Shown one piece after another: positions 1-5,083 of a stretch of 10,138 bases of DNA; within the stretch, counting starts at the first letter, position 1; each line of letters opens with the position of its first letter. The stretch covers positions 1 through 10,138 of the forward strand of contig CAZSTZ010000248.1 in the NCBI GenBank assembly GCA_964609515.1, in the 5' to 3' direction. A program made the translations under genes and the position numbers. The notes below the pieces were generated by a model. That model saw only the letters and a program-made list of their open reading frames with translations. It was not told where the DNA came from and ran no database searches. This stretch comes from CALKCV01 sp964609515 (GTDB lineage Bacteria; Cyanobacteriota; Cyanobacteriia; Cyanobacteriales; Microcoleaceae).

Positions 1-32
1 CTGGAGTCAAACCCCCCGTTTAAAGCTCTGTC

Positions 33-168
33 CCACCAGCTAAAGCACGGTTTCCCGTTACCCCGACAATACGAAACTCCACCAGTTAAAACCTGTCATC
101 CTGCTACCCAACAGCACGAACCTCCACCATCTAAAATGTGGCATCTAGCTGCTCAACAACACAAAGCC
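33..168. repeat. Degenerate 45/46-bp tandem repeat, three copies
   Basis: Three consecutive units start with CCACCAG at 33, CCACCAG at 79 and CCACCAT at 124, spacings of 46 and 45 bp. By eye each unit keeps CCACCA, then TAAA, then a C-rich middle, then ACxAxACGAA-like sequence; neighbouring copies share roughly 60 percent of positions. Read on the minus strand, two of the copies keep a related 15-codon pattern (FVLL...), but stops interrupt it. It may be a decayed minisatellite or a remnant of a repeat-bearing gene. Confidence 0.5.
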
Positions 169-274
169 AAAACACTTATCGCCAAATACTTCCCCAGAAA
201 AATAGACTCCATTTATTTTCAAAAATGTACTCCATGATTCCGCCATTTGACATAGTTACACTGTCAAAAGCAGT

Positions 275-370
275 GCAAGAAACCGCAAGAACTTGCAAGA
301 GTTTAATAAAACTAATTACGGCAAACCCCACTGCAAAAAACAGCCCTTGCGACTTCTTGCAACTTCTTGC
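275..370. repeat. 10-bp-phased GCAAGA array with inverted TCTTGC array
   Basis: GCAAGA occurs at 275, 285 and 295, exactly 10 bp apart. The inverted form occurs with the same phasing: CTTGC ending at 350, and TCTTGC ending at 360 and 370. The two triplets face each other across about 45 bp, so the whole is a large imperfect inverted repeat with arms near 29 bp. One-turn phasing puts the hexamers on one face of the helix, as in operator or iteron arrays. Just upstream lies TTGACA/TGTCAA, an inverted pair around 247-267. The function is unknown. Confidence 0.6.
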
Positions 371-508
371 ATTTACACCGCTAAAACTACCGCTAAATGT
401 GGTAAACTGCGGAGTGACGTAGGGAAAAAGGCTAGTAATATATTCTGGACCCTAAGCTTAAAACACTTTAAAAAACAGCCATTTAAACGCCTAAAATATC
501 CCCTACGG

Positions 509-528
509 AAAACCGAACCAACGGTTTT
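509..528 (-). terminator. Candidate weak terminator after the protease-like gene
   Basis: A perfect 7-bp stem (AAAACCG at 509-515, CGGTTTT at 522-528) encloses a 6-nt loop. It lies about 70 nt beyond the stop of the minus-strand gene ending at 598. On the minus strand the hairpin ends in only four Ts, so it is a poor intrinsic terminator. It may be a simple stem-loop instead. Confidence 0.3.
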
Positions 529-597
529 ACTGCGACTCATAAACTGAACTTATATTTTTAAAACAGCCTTAAAACTGCGCAAAAACTCTCAGGTCAA

Positions 598-972
598 TCA
601 AATCATCCTAGACAGAATCAATATTCCATCACGTTTGTTAACCTTCAGTTCCATTACTTCCAGCCATCGGGCACCGATTAAATATTCTGGTATTTCTTCT
701 CCGACGTGAACTGAAATCGTTGCCTCTTCTCCATCAACAACTATCCGGCCTTCATAAACATCAAAATACCCATCCCCTCTGGCGGTTCGCAGTTCTGTTC
801 GATGGTTGATAATGGGCCATTGCAAGGCTTCTAAATCTTGTTTGTTAATGGCTAAAAAACCATTAGTAAAACCGGTGTCCAAAAGGGCATCCACCGTAAA
901 GCGTTCTCCAGTGGCGGCTACTAACTCTACCTCAAACCATAATTCGCCGTTATCACCAAATTTTCCAAGCAT
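598..972 (-). CDS. Clan AA retropepsin-like aspartic protease (DTGF type)
   Basis: A 124-residue protein of the single-domain, pepsin-like clan AA group found in many cyanobacteria and archaea. The active-site motif LLDTGFTNGF lies near residues 30-39, with D32-T33-G34 as the catalytic triplet. The later LIGARWLE (about 98-105) fits the second conserved segment that follows the flap in retropepsin folds. Such proteins probably act as dimers, each giving one Asp; the substrate is unknown. I start it at the ATG at 972 because that ATG overlaps the stop of the upstream gene as TAATG, which points to translational coupling. An in-frame TTG at 987 would add five residues but has a badly spaced ribosome binding site. 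There is no signal peptide or membrane segment. Proteolytic activity is inferred from the motif only. Confidence 0.8.
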   Translation of the reverse strand: MLGKFGDNGELWFEVELVAATGERFTVDALLDTGFTNGFLAINKQDLEALQWPIINHRTELRTARGDGYFDVYEGRIVVDGEEATISVHVGEEIPEYLIGARWLEVMELKVNKRDGILILSRMI

Positions 973-1304
973 TAGATTCTGCCACAAAAACCTTCTTCAT
1001 TAAGTCGAAAAATAACCCCTCTAACAACACTATTATCGTAGCGTTCTCCAACTTTTTTAATCAAGCCCTCAAAAGATGGATCAATCAAATAATCCTCGCT
1101 GTCTGGACCGACTGCTATAAACCAGTTATAGTATTGGTCAATTAATTGGGGTCGTAATTTTTCAAACATGACTCGACAGCGGGCTCCAAACTCTGCCCGT
1201 TCTGCTTTACGTTTGGCTATTTCCTCTGGAGGTAAAACTTTCCGAGGAAGCCGTCGCGGTGTGAATGACTTTGTTGGTAACTTGTTTTTTATTGATAATT
1301 CCAT
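972..1304 (-). CDS. Conserved hypothetical protein, coupled partner of the aspartic protease-like gene
   Basis: A 110-residue protein without an assigned function. Residues 1-36 are basic and Pro-rich (SFTPRRLPRKVLPP) and continue into a charged helix (EEIAKRKAERAEFGARCRV). From about residue 57 there is a compact alpha/beta segment, QYYNWFIAVGPDSEDYLIDP, followed near residue 97 by GVIFRLNEEGFCGRI. I recall this NWFIA...DYLID...FRLNE.G.CG pattern from small cyanobacterial proteins that sit next to DTG-type protease genes. The ATG at 1304 has AGGGA about seven nt upstream. The stop overlaps the ATG of the next gene in TAATG, so the two are almost certainly one operon. The pair resembles a toxin-antitoxin arrangement in size and coupling, but nothing in the sequence shows toxicity. 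No membrane segment is present. Confidence 0.75.
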   Translation of the reverse strand: MELSIKNKLPTKSFTPRRLPRKVLPPEEIAKRKAERAEFGARCRVMFEKLRPQLIDQYYNWFIAVGPDSEDYLIDPSFEGLIKKVGERYDNSVVRGVIFRLNEEGFCGRI

Positions 1305-1354
1305 TTACTTTTCCCTAACTCGTTTAACATAATTTTAGCTGAATCGAAAAAAAC

Positions 1355-1474
1355 TTACAAGTCTCCTTCCAAAAATCGCTCTTGCTCCTCAATTAAAGCT
1401 ACATCTTCTTTGTCCGTTTGCAGCCAATCTTCCCTAGATAAGCTGTCTGTTTCTCAACAGAGTTTAAGCTTCAT
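1355..1474 (-). pseudogene. Possible broken small ORF (in-frame TGA)
   Basis: On the minus strand an ATG at 1474 opens MKLKLC, meets an in-frame TGA, then continues for 32 codons (ETDSLSREDWLQTDKEDVAL and onward, ending EGDL) to TAA at 1355. The acidic, helical second part looks like real protein, in the style of short antitoxin or regulator tails. It lies just upstream of the hypothetical gene starting at 1304. The TGA sits in the loop of a perfect 6-bp hairpin (1446-1461). It could be a decayed gene, a sequencing error, or chance. Confidence 0.3.
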
Positions 1475-1508
1475 TGGGGCCTAATTTCTGTTTGAGTCCC
1501 AATAACAA

Positions 1509-2294
1509 CTAAAAATTATCAAATATTCCTACTACTGGAAAATGATCCGAGGGTAAAATCCCATTTATTCTTGAGGTATCGACTTTAACTTCTTCCAGTT
1601 TTAAACGGCTATCGTAATAAATAGTGTCGATCGCGGCAAAAGCCCGATCGCTAAAGTCGTTAAAAGTCATCCGCTCTTTGGAACTCAAACCCGCCGTGAC
1701 ATCTTGCAAGTTTATCCCGCTATTTAAAGGTTGAAGAAATGTTCTCCTGGCGATGGAATTAAGCTCGGCGTTAAAATCACCGGTGACAAAAAGGAAAGAT
1801 TCGTCGGTGTTAAAGTTGTTGAGGCGATCGCAGATTACTTTAGCTCCCTTCTCTCTGGCTTGTTTGCTATTGTAATCCAAGTGAGTATTAACAACAGTAA
1901 TTTTTTGCCCTTCCCCCACTACCTCGAATAGAGCTTGAGTTGCCATGCGGGGCAGGTGATTTCCCCAACTGGGGGTAATGCTGCCGGGGATATCTGGGGT
2001 TTCGCTCAACCAAAAATCTCCGGCGGACAAACAAACGAGTCGGTCCGTGCGATAAAAGATAGCGCAACGTTCGTCGCTGCCAGTGCCGGTGCGATCGTTA
2101 CCTAAACTTTGATACTCTGGCAGCAGTTCCAGTAAATCTAAGATTTGGTGTCCCTTTCCTTCTTGGGTACCGATGGCATCGGGTTGATGTTTTTTAATAA
2201 TTGCCGCTACAGCCTCTTTTCTGACGTTCCAAGCATTATTGCCAGGATCGGGTTTGTCGTAGCGCAGGTTGAAGGCGATAATTTTAACAGTCAT
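1509..2294 (-). CDS. Endonuclease/exonuclease/phosphatase (EEP) family protein
   Basis: A 261-residue single-domain protein covering a full EEP (DNase I/exonuclease III-like) fold. Family motifs appear in order: FNLRY with N9; GTQEG with the metal-binding E45; VVNTHLDYN with H138 and D140; TGDFNAE with D173 and N175; AIDTIYY with D223; and SDHFPV with D250 and the catalytic H251. All key residues are present, so it is probably an active metal-dependent phosphodiesterase or phosphatase. The substrate (nucleic acid, sugar phosphate, phospholipid) cannot be told from the sequence. There is no signal peptide, suggesting a cytoplasmic protein. The ATG at 2294 lacks a clear Shine-Dalgarno sequence and is preceded within ten bases by a heptamer tract. 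A consensus promoter lies about 140 bp upstream, giving a leader with a strong hairpin. It appears to be a single-gene unit. Confidence 0.88.
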   Translation of the reverse strand: MTVKIIAFNLRYDKPDPGNNAWNVRKEAVAAIIKKHQPDAIGTQEGKGHQILDLLELLPEYQSLGNDRTGTGSDERCAIFYRTDRLVCLSAGDFWLSETPDIPGSITPSWGNHLPRMATQALFEVVGEGQKITVVNTHLDYNSKQAREKGAKVICDRLNNFNTDESFLFVTGDFNAELNSIARRTFLQPLNSGINLQDVTAGLSSKERMTFNDFSDRAFAAIDTIYYDSRLKLEEVKVDTSRINGILPSDHFPVVGIFDNF

Positions 2295-2303
2295 CGTTTG
2301 TGG

Positions 2304-2338
2304 CTAATTGATAATGGCTAATTGGTAATGGGGAAGGG
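2304..2338 (-). repeat. Heptamer tandem tract ahead of the EEP gene
   Basis: Read on the minus strand, five 7-nt units follow one another: CCCTTCC, CCATTAC, CAATTAG, CCATTAT, CAATTAG. The last ends 9 nt before the ATG at 2294. These belong to the short tandemly repeated (STRR-like) heptamers of cyanobacteria, the same family as the longer tract ahead of mutS and in the same orientation relative to the gene. It replaces the normal ribosome-binding region. Confidence 0.7.
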
Positions 2339-2363
2339 ATGTACGGGCTTCCATCACCACGAA

Positions 2364-2393
2364 AGCCTCAAAGCGTCGAAACGCTCGGAGGCT
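2364..2393 (-). ncRNA. Strong hairpin in the leader of the EEP gene; possible small RNA
   Basis: AGCCTC (2364-2369) pairs with GAGGCT (2388-2393). Inside, AGCGT pairs with ACGCT across a 2x2 internal mismatch. On the minus-strand RNA the loop is UUCG. There is no T-run, so it is not a terminator. It lies about 35-65 nt after the start expected from the promoter at 2434-2462. It could be a regulatory leader, a small RNA, or a repeat hairpin. I do not recognise a known riboswitch. Confidence 0.4.
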
Positions 2394-2433
2394 AGTCCAT
2401 CTATACAGAATCTAGTCTTTTAAAGACCTTAAA

Positions 2434-2462
2434 ATTATAAAGAAAGTTCCTTTTTTTGTCAA
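2434..2462 (-). promoter_or_regulatory. Consensus sigma70-type promoter
   Basis: On the minus strand TTGACA (2462-2457) is followed by exactly 17 nt and then TATAAT (2439-2434), matching both hexamers perfectly. Transcription should start near 2427 and run toward the EEP gene at 2294, leaving a leader of about 130 nt. The leader opens with the small inverted repeat GTCTTT/AAAGAC (2415-2427), followed by the hairpin at 2364-2393. No such perfect match was seen elsewhere in the window. Confidence 0.8.
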
Positions 2463-2503
2463 AACCGTGTTGGTTTGCTGCCGTCCCATTAGCTGAAAAA
2501 AAT

Positions 2504-2596
2504 TGTAAGGGCGATCGCATTCATTAGCTGCATATTTGGTGGTAGTTCCACTAAATATTTAAACTAATGAATGGTTCGCCCTTACAGGAAAAGCTA
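2504..2596. mobile_element. 93-bp nested palindromic element (MITE-like), downstream of cpcG
   Basis: Outer arms: TGTAAGGGCGA...ATTCATTAG (2504-2527) and its near-exact inverted copy (2574-2596). The 5' arm contains a HIP1 octamer where the 3' arm has a different, shorter core. Inside, ATATTTGGTGG pairs with CCACTAAATAT, with one G-T pair, around a 5-nt loop. The whole can fold into one long two-part hairpin. TGTAAGGGCGA-type ends are typical of dispersed palindromic repeats and small non-autonomous elements in cyanobacteria. Lying about 50 bp past the stop of cpcG, it may also serve as that gene's 3' end. No clear target-site duplication was seen. Confidence 0.65.
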
Positions 2597-2644
2597 TCAG
2601 ACAAAAAGTCTCAAGCTCAAATCGACAACATGAAATACCACAAA

Positions 2645-3406
2645 TTACTTCTTGCGGTAAGGCACCATCGTGTCGATGTTAATGTTAGCCAACGGCACCC
2701 TTGATGGTGGGTTGGTTTGGGGAGCAATGGCCCGTGCGGCATTCAAGAACAGGGACGGATCTCCTGCCTTAGCTTGCTTCTCTTGGGGAGTAAAGCGACG
2801 CACAGAAGTTTGCCAAACGATTTGGGGGAAGCCCAGAATCGAACGGTGGTAGGCGCCATAGCGGGGAGTCTTCAGATTGAAAGGAGTTTCTCCTTCCACC
2901 CGCTGGGGCAATACCCGCCGACGTTGGTAAGGTACCGTGTCGTAACCGAAGTTACTCAGGTATTCTTCGCTATCGAGGAGTTGGTCGATAAAACCTTTTA
3001 CTCCTTTGGTAGCAACGACGATGGACCAAGCGATTTTTTCGCGTTCGCTATAGACATCGCGACCTAAAATCCGTTGAACGCACATTTCTACGAAACGGTA
3101 GTTACTGTTGGTTTCGTAGTTGCGACGCAGAAATGGATCTGATGTGGCTAAACCGCGAATGAAATCGCGAACAGTAATTTGACCGTTCTTGATCTGAGAT
3201 TCTAGGAAAGTTTGGCGGTTTTTCTTGAGAATCTGGTGTTCGCTATAAATTTGGCGATAGGCGGCCCAAATTAACTCATCCCAGCTAGACCCCGAGGGCA
3301 TATTTTCGGATGTGTAAATTGTGGGTTGCTCCTCTCCGGCTATTTCATAACCGGTTACTCGCACGTTTTGGCTGATTGGCTTGTATTCTAATAAAGGAAT
3401 CGCCAC
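2645..3406 (-). CDS. cpcG: Phycobilisome rod-core linker polypeptide CpcG
   Basis: A 253-residue linker that joins phycocyanin rods to the allophycocyanin core of the phycobilisome on the cytoplasmic face of thylakoids. The start is typical of CpcG (AIPLLEYKP). The PBS linker domain follows at about 15-160 with family signatures ELIWAAYRQIYSEHQIL (44-60), VRDFIRGLATSDPF (79-92), NYRFVEMCVQRILGR (102-116), KIAWSIVVATKG (124-135) and TVPYQRRR (157-164). I chose the GTG at 3406: it gives the family N-terminus and has AGGGAG 8 nt upstream. An ATG at 3436 would add ten unlikely residues and place that site inside the gene. The C-terminal tail is polar and basic (ending MVPYRKK) with no membrane helix, which argues for the rod-core type over the membrane-anchored CpcL form. 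The gene stands alone, with a perfect 30-bp palindrome 53 bp upstream. Confidence 0.95.
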   Translation of the reverse strand: MAIPLLEYKPISQNVRVTGYEIAGEEQPTIYTSENMPSGSSWDELIWAAYRQIYSEHQILKKNRQTFLESQIKNGQITVRDFIRGLATSDPFLRRNYETNSNYRFVEMCVQRILGRDVYSEREKIAWSIVVATKGVKGFIDQLLDSEEYLSNFGYDTVPYQRRRVLPQRVEGETPFNLKTPRYGAYHRSILGFPQIVWQTSVRRFTPQEKQAKAGDPSLFLNAARAIAPQTNPPSRVPLANINIDTMVPYRKK

Positions 3407-3414
3407 GTTAAAGT

Positions 3415-3420
3415 CTCCCT
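3415..3420 (-). promoter_or_regulatory. Ribosome binding site fixing the GTG start of cpcG
   Basis: On the minus strand AGGGAG lies 8 nt before GTG at 3406. The upstream in-frame ATG at 3436 has no comparable site. Confidence 0.7.
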
Positions 3421-3458
3421 CAAAAAATCTACTCAAAATTTAGTGCAGTATTAAGACA

Positions 3459-3488
3459 TTTTTGAGGTCAATTAATTGACCTCAAAAA
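3459..3488. promoter_or_regulatory. Perfect 30-bp palindrome upstream of cpcG
   Basis: TTTTTGAGGTCAATT is followed directly by its exact reverse complement with no spacer. It ends 52 bp before the GTG of cpcG. As DNA it could be an operator for a dimeric regulator; as RNA it would be a hairpin with T/A-rich ends, able to act as an attenuator or as a terminator on either strand. Placement fits control of cpcG, but no regulator is identified. Confidence 0.6.
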
Positions 3489-3898
3489 ATCCTTAAATTT
3501 GGACAGGACATTGTTGCGTCCCTTCTGCACAAAGTGCGTAAAGTTGGCCTCGCCCGGTTATCTTGGCTTGTTGGGCCCGACACACTAGCTTTTCAAATCT
3601 ATTTGCGCGGTTTTTTGTCGAGCAATAGAGCTGGGAACTGGCCGCGCATCTCCAGGTATTGTGACCAAAATAACGTTTACCTTTTAGGGGTGGGCTGGAC
3701 CTACCGATAAACGCTTAAAGCGTTTTAACAAGATTTGCGGTAAGTCCCTTTTTTTTACTAAATGCTATGTTTCAAGTGGGCAAATGGCCATCACTTCTTC
3801 CTGCCATTCTTAAGAATTGGCATTGCTAGCCAATCTATAGATTACGGGATTTTGGCGATCCAGATCTAATTTTTATGAATTGTTGCAACAATCTGTAA
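3489..3898. other. Long non-coding region upstream of cpcG, rich in small palindromes
   Basis: No coding sequence is supported here. Visible symmetry includes AACGCTT/AAGCGTT around one base (3710-3724), ATTCTTAAGAAT (3806-3817) inside a near-palindrome TGCC...GGCA, TTGGC/GCCAA (3817-3833), and ATTGTTGCAACAAT (3879-3892, perfect 14 bp). A weak minus-strand promoter candidate, TTGCCC-N17-TAGTAA, lies about 3755-3785. This is most likely the promoter and 5' leader region of cpcG. Confidence 0.45.
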
Positions 3899-3933
3899 CA
3901 ATTGTCAATTGTTAGTTGTTAGTTGTCAGTTGT
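3899..3933. repeat. Heptamer tandem tract (YARTTGT x5)
   Basis: Five contiguous heptamers read CAATTGT, CAATTGT, TAGTTGT, TAGTTGT, CAGTTGT. The same unit recurs at 5084-5097, 7907-7927 and 8201-8214. The first two copies also form an imperfectly centred palindrome with the bases before them (AACAATTG/CAATTGTT, 3897-3913). Confidence 0.75.
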
Positions 3934-3944
3934 CTCGGTTCTCG

Positions 3945-4009
3945 GAAACCCGGTTTTTTCAAAAAACCGGGTTTCTTGACAGACAAAAAAACCGGGTTTC
4001 TTGGCAGAC
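3945..4009 (-). terminator. Hairpin repeat (CCCGG version) with tandem half copy, 3' of the lyase gene
   Basis: GAAACCCGGTTTTTT (3945-3959) and its exact inverted copy (3961-3975) flank one base, making a 15-bp stem. The second arm plus nine bases (3961-3984) is repeated directly at 3985-4009 with one substitution and one extra A. It lies 8-73 bp past the stop of the minus-strand lyase gene, and the T-rich stem end fits an intrinsic terminator. The same repeat family recurs after mutS and before the FG-GAP gene. Confidence 0.6.
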
Positions 4010-4017
4010 TCTCGATA

Positions 4018-4614
4018 TTACCAACCAAAACTGGAATAAAACCCATCGGCCCCTACTCCGGCAGTTGCTTCTGTTTTGCTCTCTTCGCTGTCCTTTTCTA
4101 CTCGCACTTCGGTACAAAAAGTGGATGTATTAAAACCGCCAAAACGTTTCACGGCGCTGGTTCGCATCCGCAGGTTGGGACTGGGAAACCAGAAACGCTC
4201 GATGGTACTCATGGTCTCGTATTCGGTAATCAAAATTAAGGCGTCTTCCTCGTCCATCTCGAACCGTCCCACTACTGGGACAATTTCTGCATAGCCTCTT
4301 TCTCGCAACATTCGGCCTTTGCGGGGGTTGTCTGCGTCGGGGACGATCGCGAATACGGTGGAGCCTTTGTGGTTTTCATCATCTTTGTCCCAGGCCATCG
4401 CACCGTCCCAGGTAACGAAGGCCCCGCCTGCGGCCAGGCTGGGGTCGATTTCGTGCATTTTACAGATTTCTATTACTTTTGGGTCGTTGGCCGTGAGGGT
4501 CGTAACTTCAATGTCCGAGCTACCCATTTCTGCTTGTCGGAAGGCCAGGTGATGGGTGGTCCGTTGCGATCGCCACTGGCCGCCGCTTTTTTCAAAAAAT
4601 TCCTTTGCGTCCAT
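4018..4614 (-). CDS. Phycobiliprotein chromophore lyase, CpcS/CpeS family
   Basis: A 198-residue lipocalin-fold lyase that attaches phycocyanobilin (or a related bilin) to the conserved Cys-82/84 of phycobiliprotein subunits, notably beta-phycocyanin and allophycocyanins. Family signatures seen: MDAKEFFEKSGGQW (1-14), SQRTTHHLAF (16-25), CKMHEIDPSLAAGG (51-64), WDGAMAWD (69-76), VPDADNPRKGRMLRERGYAE (91-110), ALILITEYETM (125-135) and RFWFPSPNLRMRTS (140-153), then KRFGGF and FCTEVR. Length fits CpcS-I/CpeS-type lyases. The last 25 residues are acidic and variable. Start: ATG at 4614 with GAAG about 8 nt upstream. It is divergent from nblA and shares its strand with cpcG, but a terminator-like repeat and more than 600 bp separate the two, so it is probably its own transcript. 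Subtype (cpcS versus cpeS) is not decided by sequence alone. Confidence 0.88.
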   Translation of the reverse strand: MDAKEFFEKSGGQWRSQRTTHHLAFRQAEMGSSDIEVTTLTANDPKVIEICKMHEIDPSLAAGGAFVTWDGAMAWDKDDENHKGSTVFAIVPDADNPRKGRMLRERGYAEIVPVVGRFEMDEEDALILITEYETMSTIERFWFPSPNLRMRTSAVKRFGGFNTSTFCTEVRVEKDSEESKTEATAGVGADGFYSSFGW

Positions 4615-4848
4615 CGCTTCAATATCTCTCCCGTTATAGGTTTTGTCAGTTTTATAATAATCTCCCCCAGTTTAATTAACCAGTTATTAACTTTTGTCGC
4701 AAAAATAAATTATCTTTTAAATGTACATAACGGACAGTTTGTCAAGCGAATGTTACGATAATTTACAATTAACAACAAAATTAAAGTTGTAATGGCCCAG
4801 TTAAAGTGGCCCCTTCTTCTTATTGTTATCTGAATGGAGGAATCTATT
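4615..4848. promoter_or_regulatory. Divergent promoter region between the lyase gene and nblA
   Basis: A 234-bp AT-rich spacer that must hold the promoters of both genes. Toward nblA there is a fair extended -10 (TACGATAAT, 4754-4762). About 20 bp before GATAAT lies GTA-N8-ACA (4723-4736), half of an NtcA-type site (GTA-N8-TAC). TTGTCA (4739-4744) is too close to be its -35. No promoter hexamers stand out toward the lyase gene. Nitrogen control of nblA would fit known biology but is not shown. Confidence 0.35.
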
Positions 4849-5019
4849 ATGGAAATGTCCAACAGCTTAAGTATGGAGCAACAATTTAAGTTGCAAGTAT
4901 TACGCGAGGAAGTAAAACAACTGAGTCGCGAAGAGGCCCAGGATTATTTAATGGAGGTTTTGCGCCAGAATATGGTAAAAGATAATCTCTTTAAGAACTG
5001 GATGAGAGGCCAAGCATAA
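4849..5019 (+). CDS. nblA: Phycobilisome degradation protein NblA
   Basis: A 56-residue NblA. Family features: a short N-terminus with LSMEQQFKLQVLREEV (7-22), QLSREEAQDYLMEVLRQNMV (24-43), and the C-terminal NLFKNWMR (46-53). The small helical-hairpin protein binds phycobiliproteins and brings Clp protease to the phycobilisome during nitrogen, sulfur or other starvation; together with cpcG and the lyase next door it marks this as a light-harvesting neighbourhood. I start at ATG 4849 because GGAGG (4836-4840) lies 8 nt ahead. The in-frame ATG at 4834 overlaps that ribosome binding site and would add five atypical residues. The gene is monocistronic, closed by a strong terminator 28 bp after the stop. 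The family normally has about 55-65 residues, so it is complete. Confidence 0.95.
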   Translation: MEMSNSLSMEQQFKLQVLREEVKQLSREEAQDYLMEVLRQNMVKDNLFKNWMRGQA

Positions 5020-5047
5020 TGGCCTTAACCCTCAAACCACTAAAGCG

Positions 5048-5080
5048 CCCCCTCCGAACTCTCGGAGGGGGAATTTTTTT
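5048..5080 (+). terminator. Intrinsic terminator of nblA
   Basis: CCCCCTCCGA (5048-5057) pairs perfectly with TCGGAGGGGG (5062-5071) around a 4-nt loop, followed by AA and seven Ts. This is a textbook 10-bp GC-rich stem with a T-tract, and it insulates mutS from nblA. Confidence 0.93.
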
Positions 5081-5083
5081 GTT

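Larger units (their letters stand above)
1..597. other. Intergenic region without a convincing gene
   Basis: Several short open frames cross this AT-rich stretch, but none resembles a protein family. Their translations are low-complexity Lys/Thr/Leu strings, and none has a good ribosome binding site. The region holds a degenerate 45-bp tandem repeat (33-168), a phased hexamer array (275-370), and many TTAAAA-type A-tracts spaced roughly 10-13 bp apart between 458 and 512, which might give intrinsic curvature. It lies downstream of the minus-strand protease-like gene, so it is at least partly that gene's 3' flank. Confidence 0.6.

Noticed and set aside
138..547. Two overlapping plus-strand open frames as genes
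   Set aside because: Low-complexity translations without family resemblance, no ribosome binding site, and they run through the phased repeat array.
1446..1461. Selenocysteine insertion at the in-frame TGA
   Set aside because: The hairpin surrounds the TGA instead of following it, is too short, and no selenoprotein family is recognised.
2364..2393. Intrinsic terminator or tRNA
   Set aside because: No T-run follows the hairpin on either strand, and there is no cloverleaf or T-loop consensus.
2645..3406. Membrane-anchored linker CpcL
   Set aside because: The C-terminus is polar and basic with no hydrophobic helix.
3404..3436. ATG at 3436 as the cpcG start
   Set aside because: It adds ten residues not typical of CpcG and overlaps the ribosome binding site serving the GTG at 3406.
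3909..4294. Plus-strand open frames over the hairpin repeat and the lyase gene
   Set aside because: They start inside repeats and are antisense to a clearly conserved minus-strand gene.
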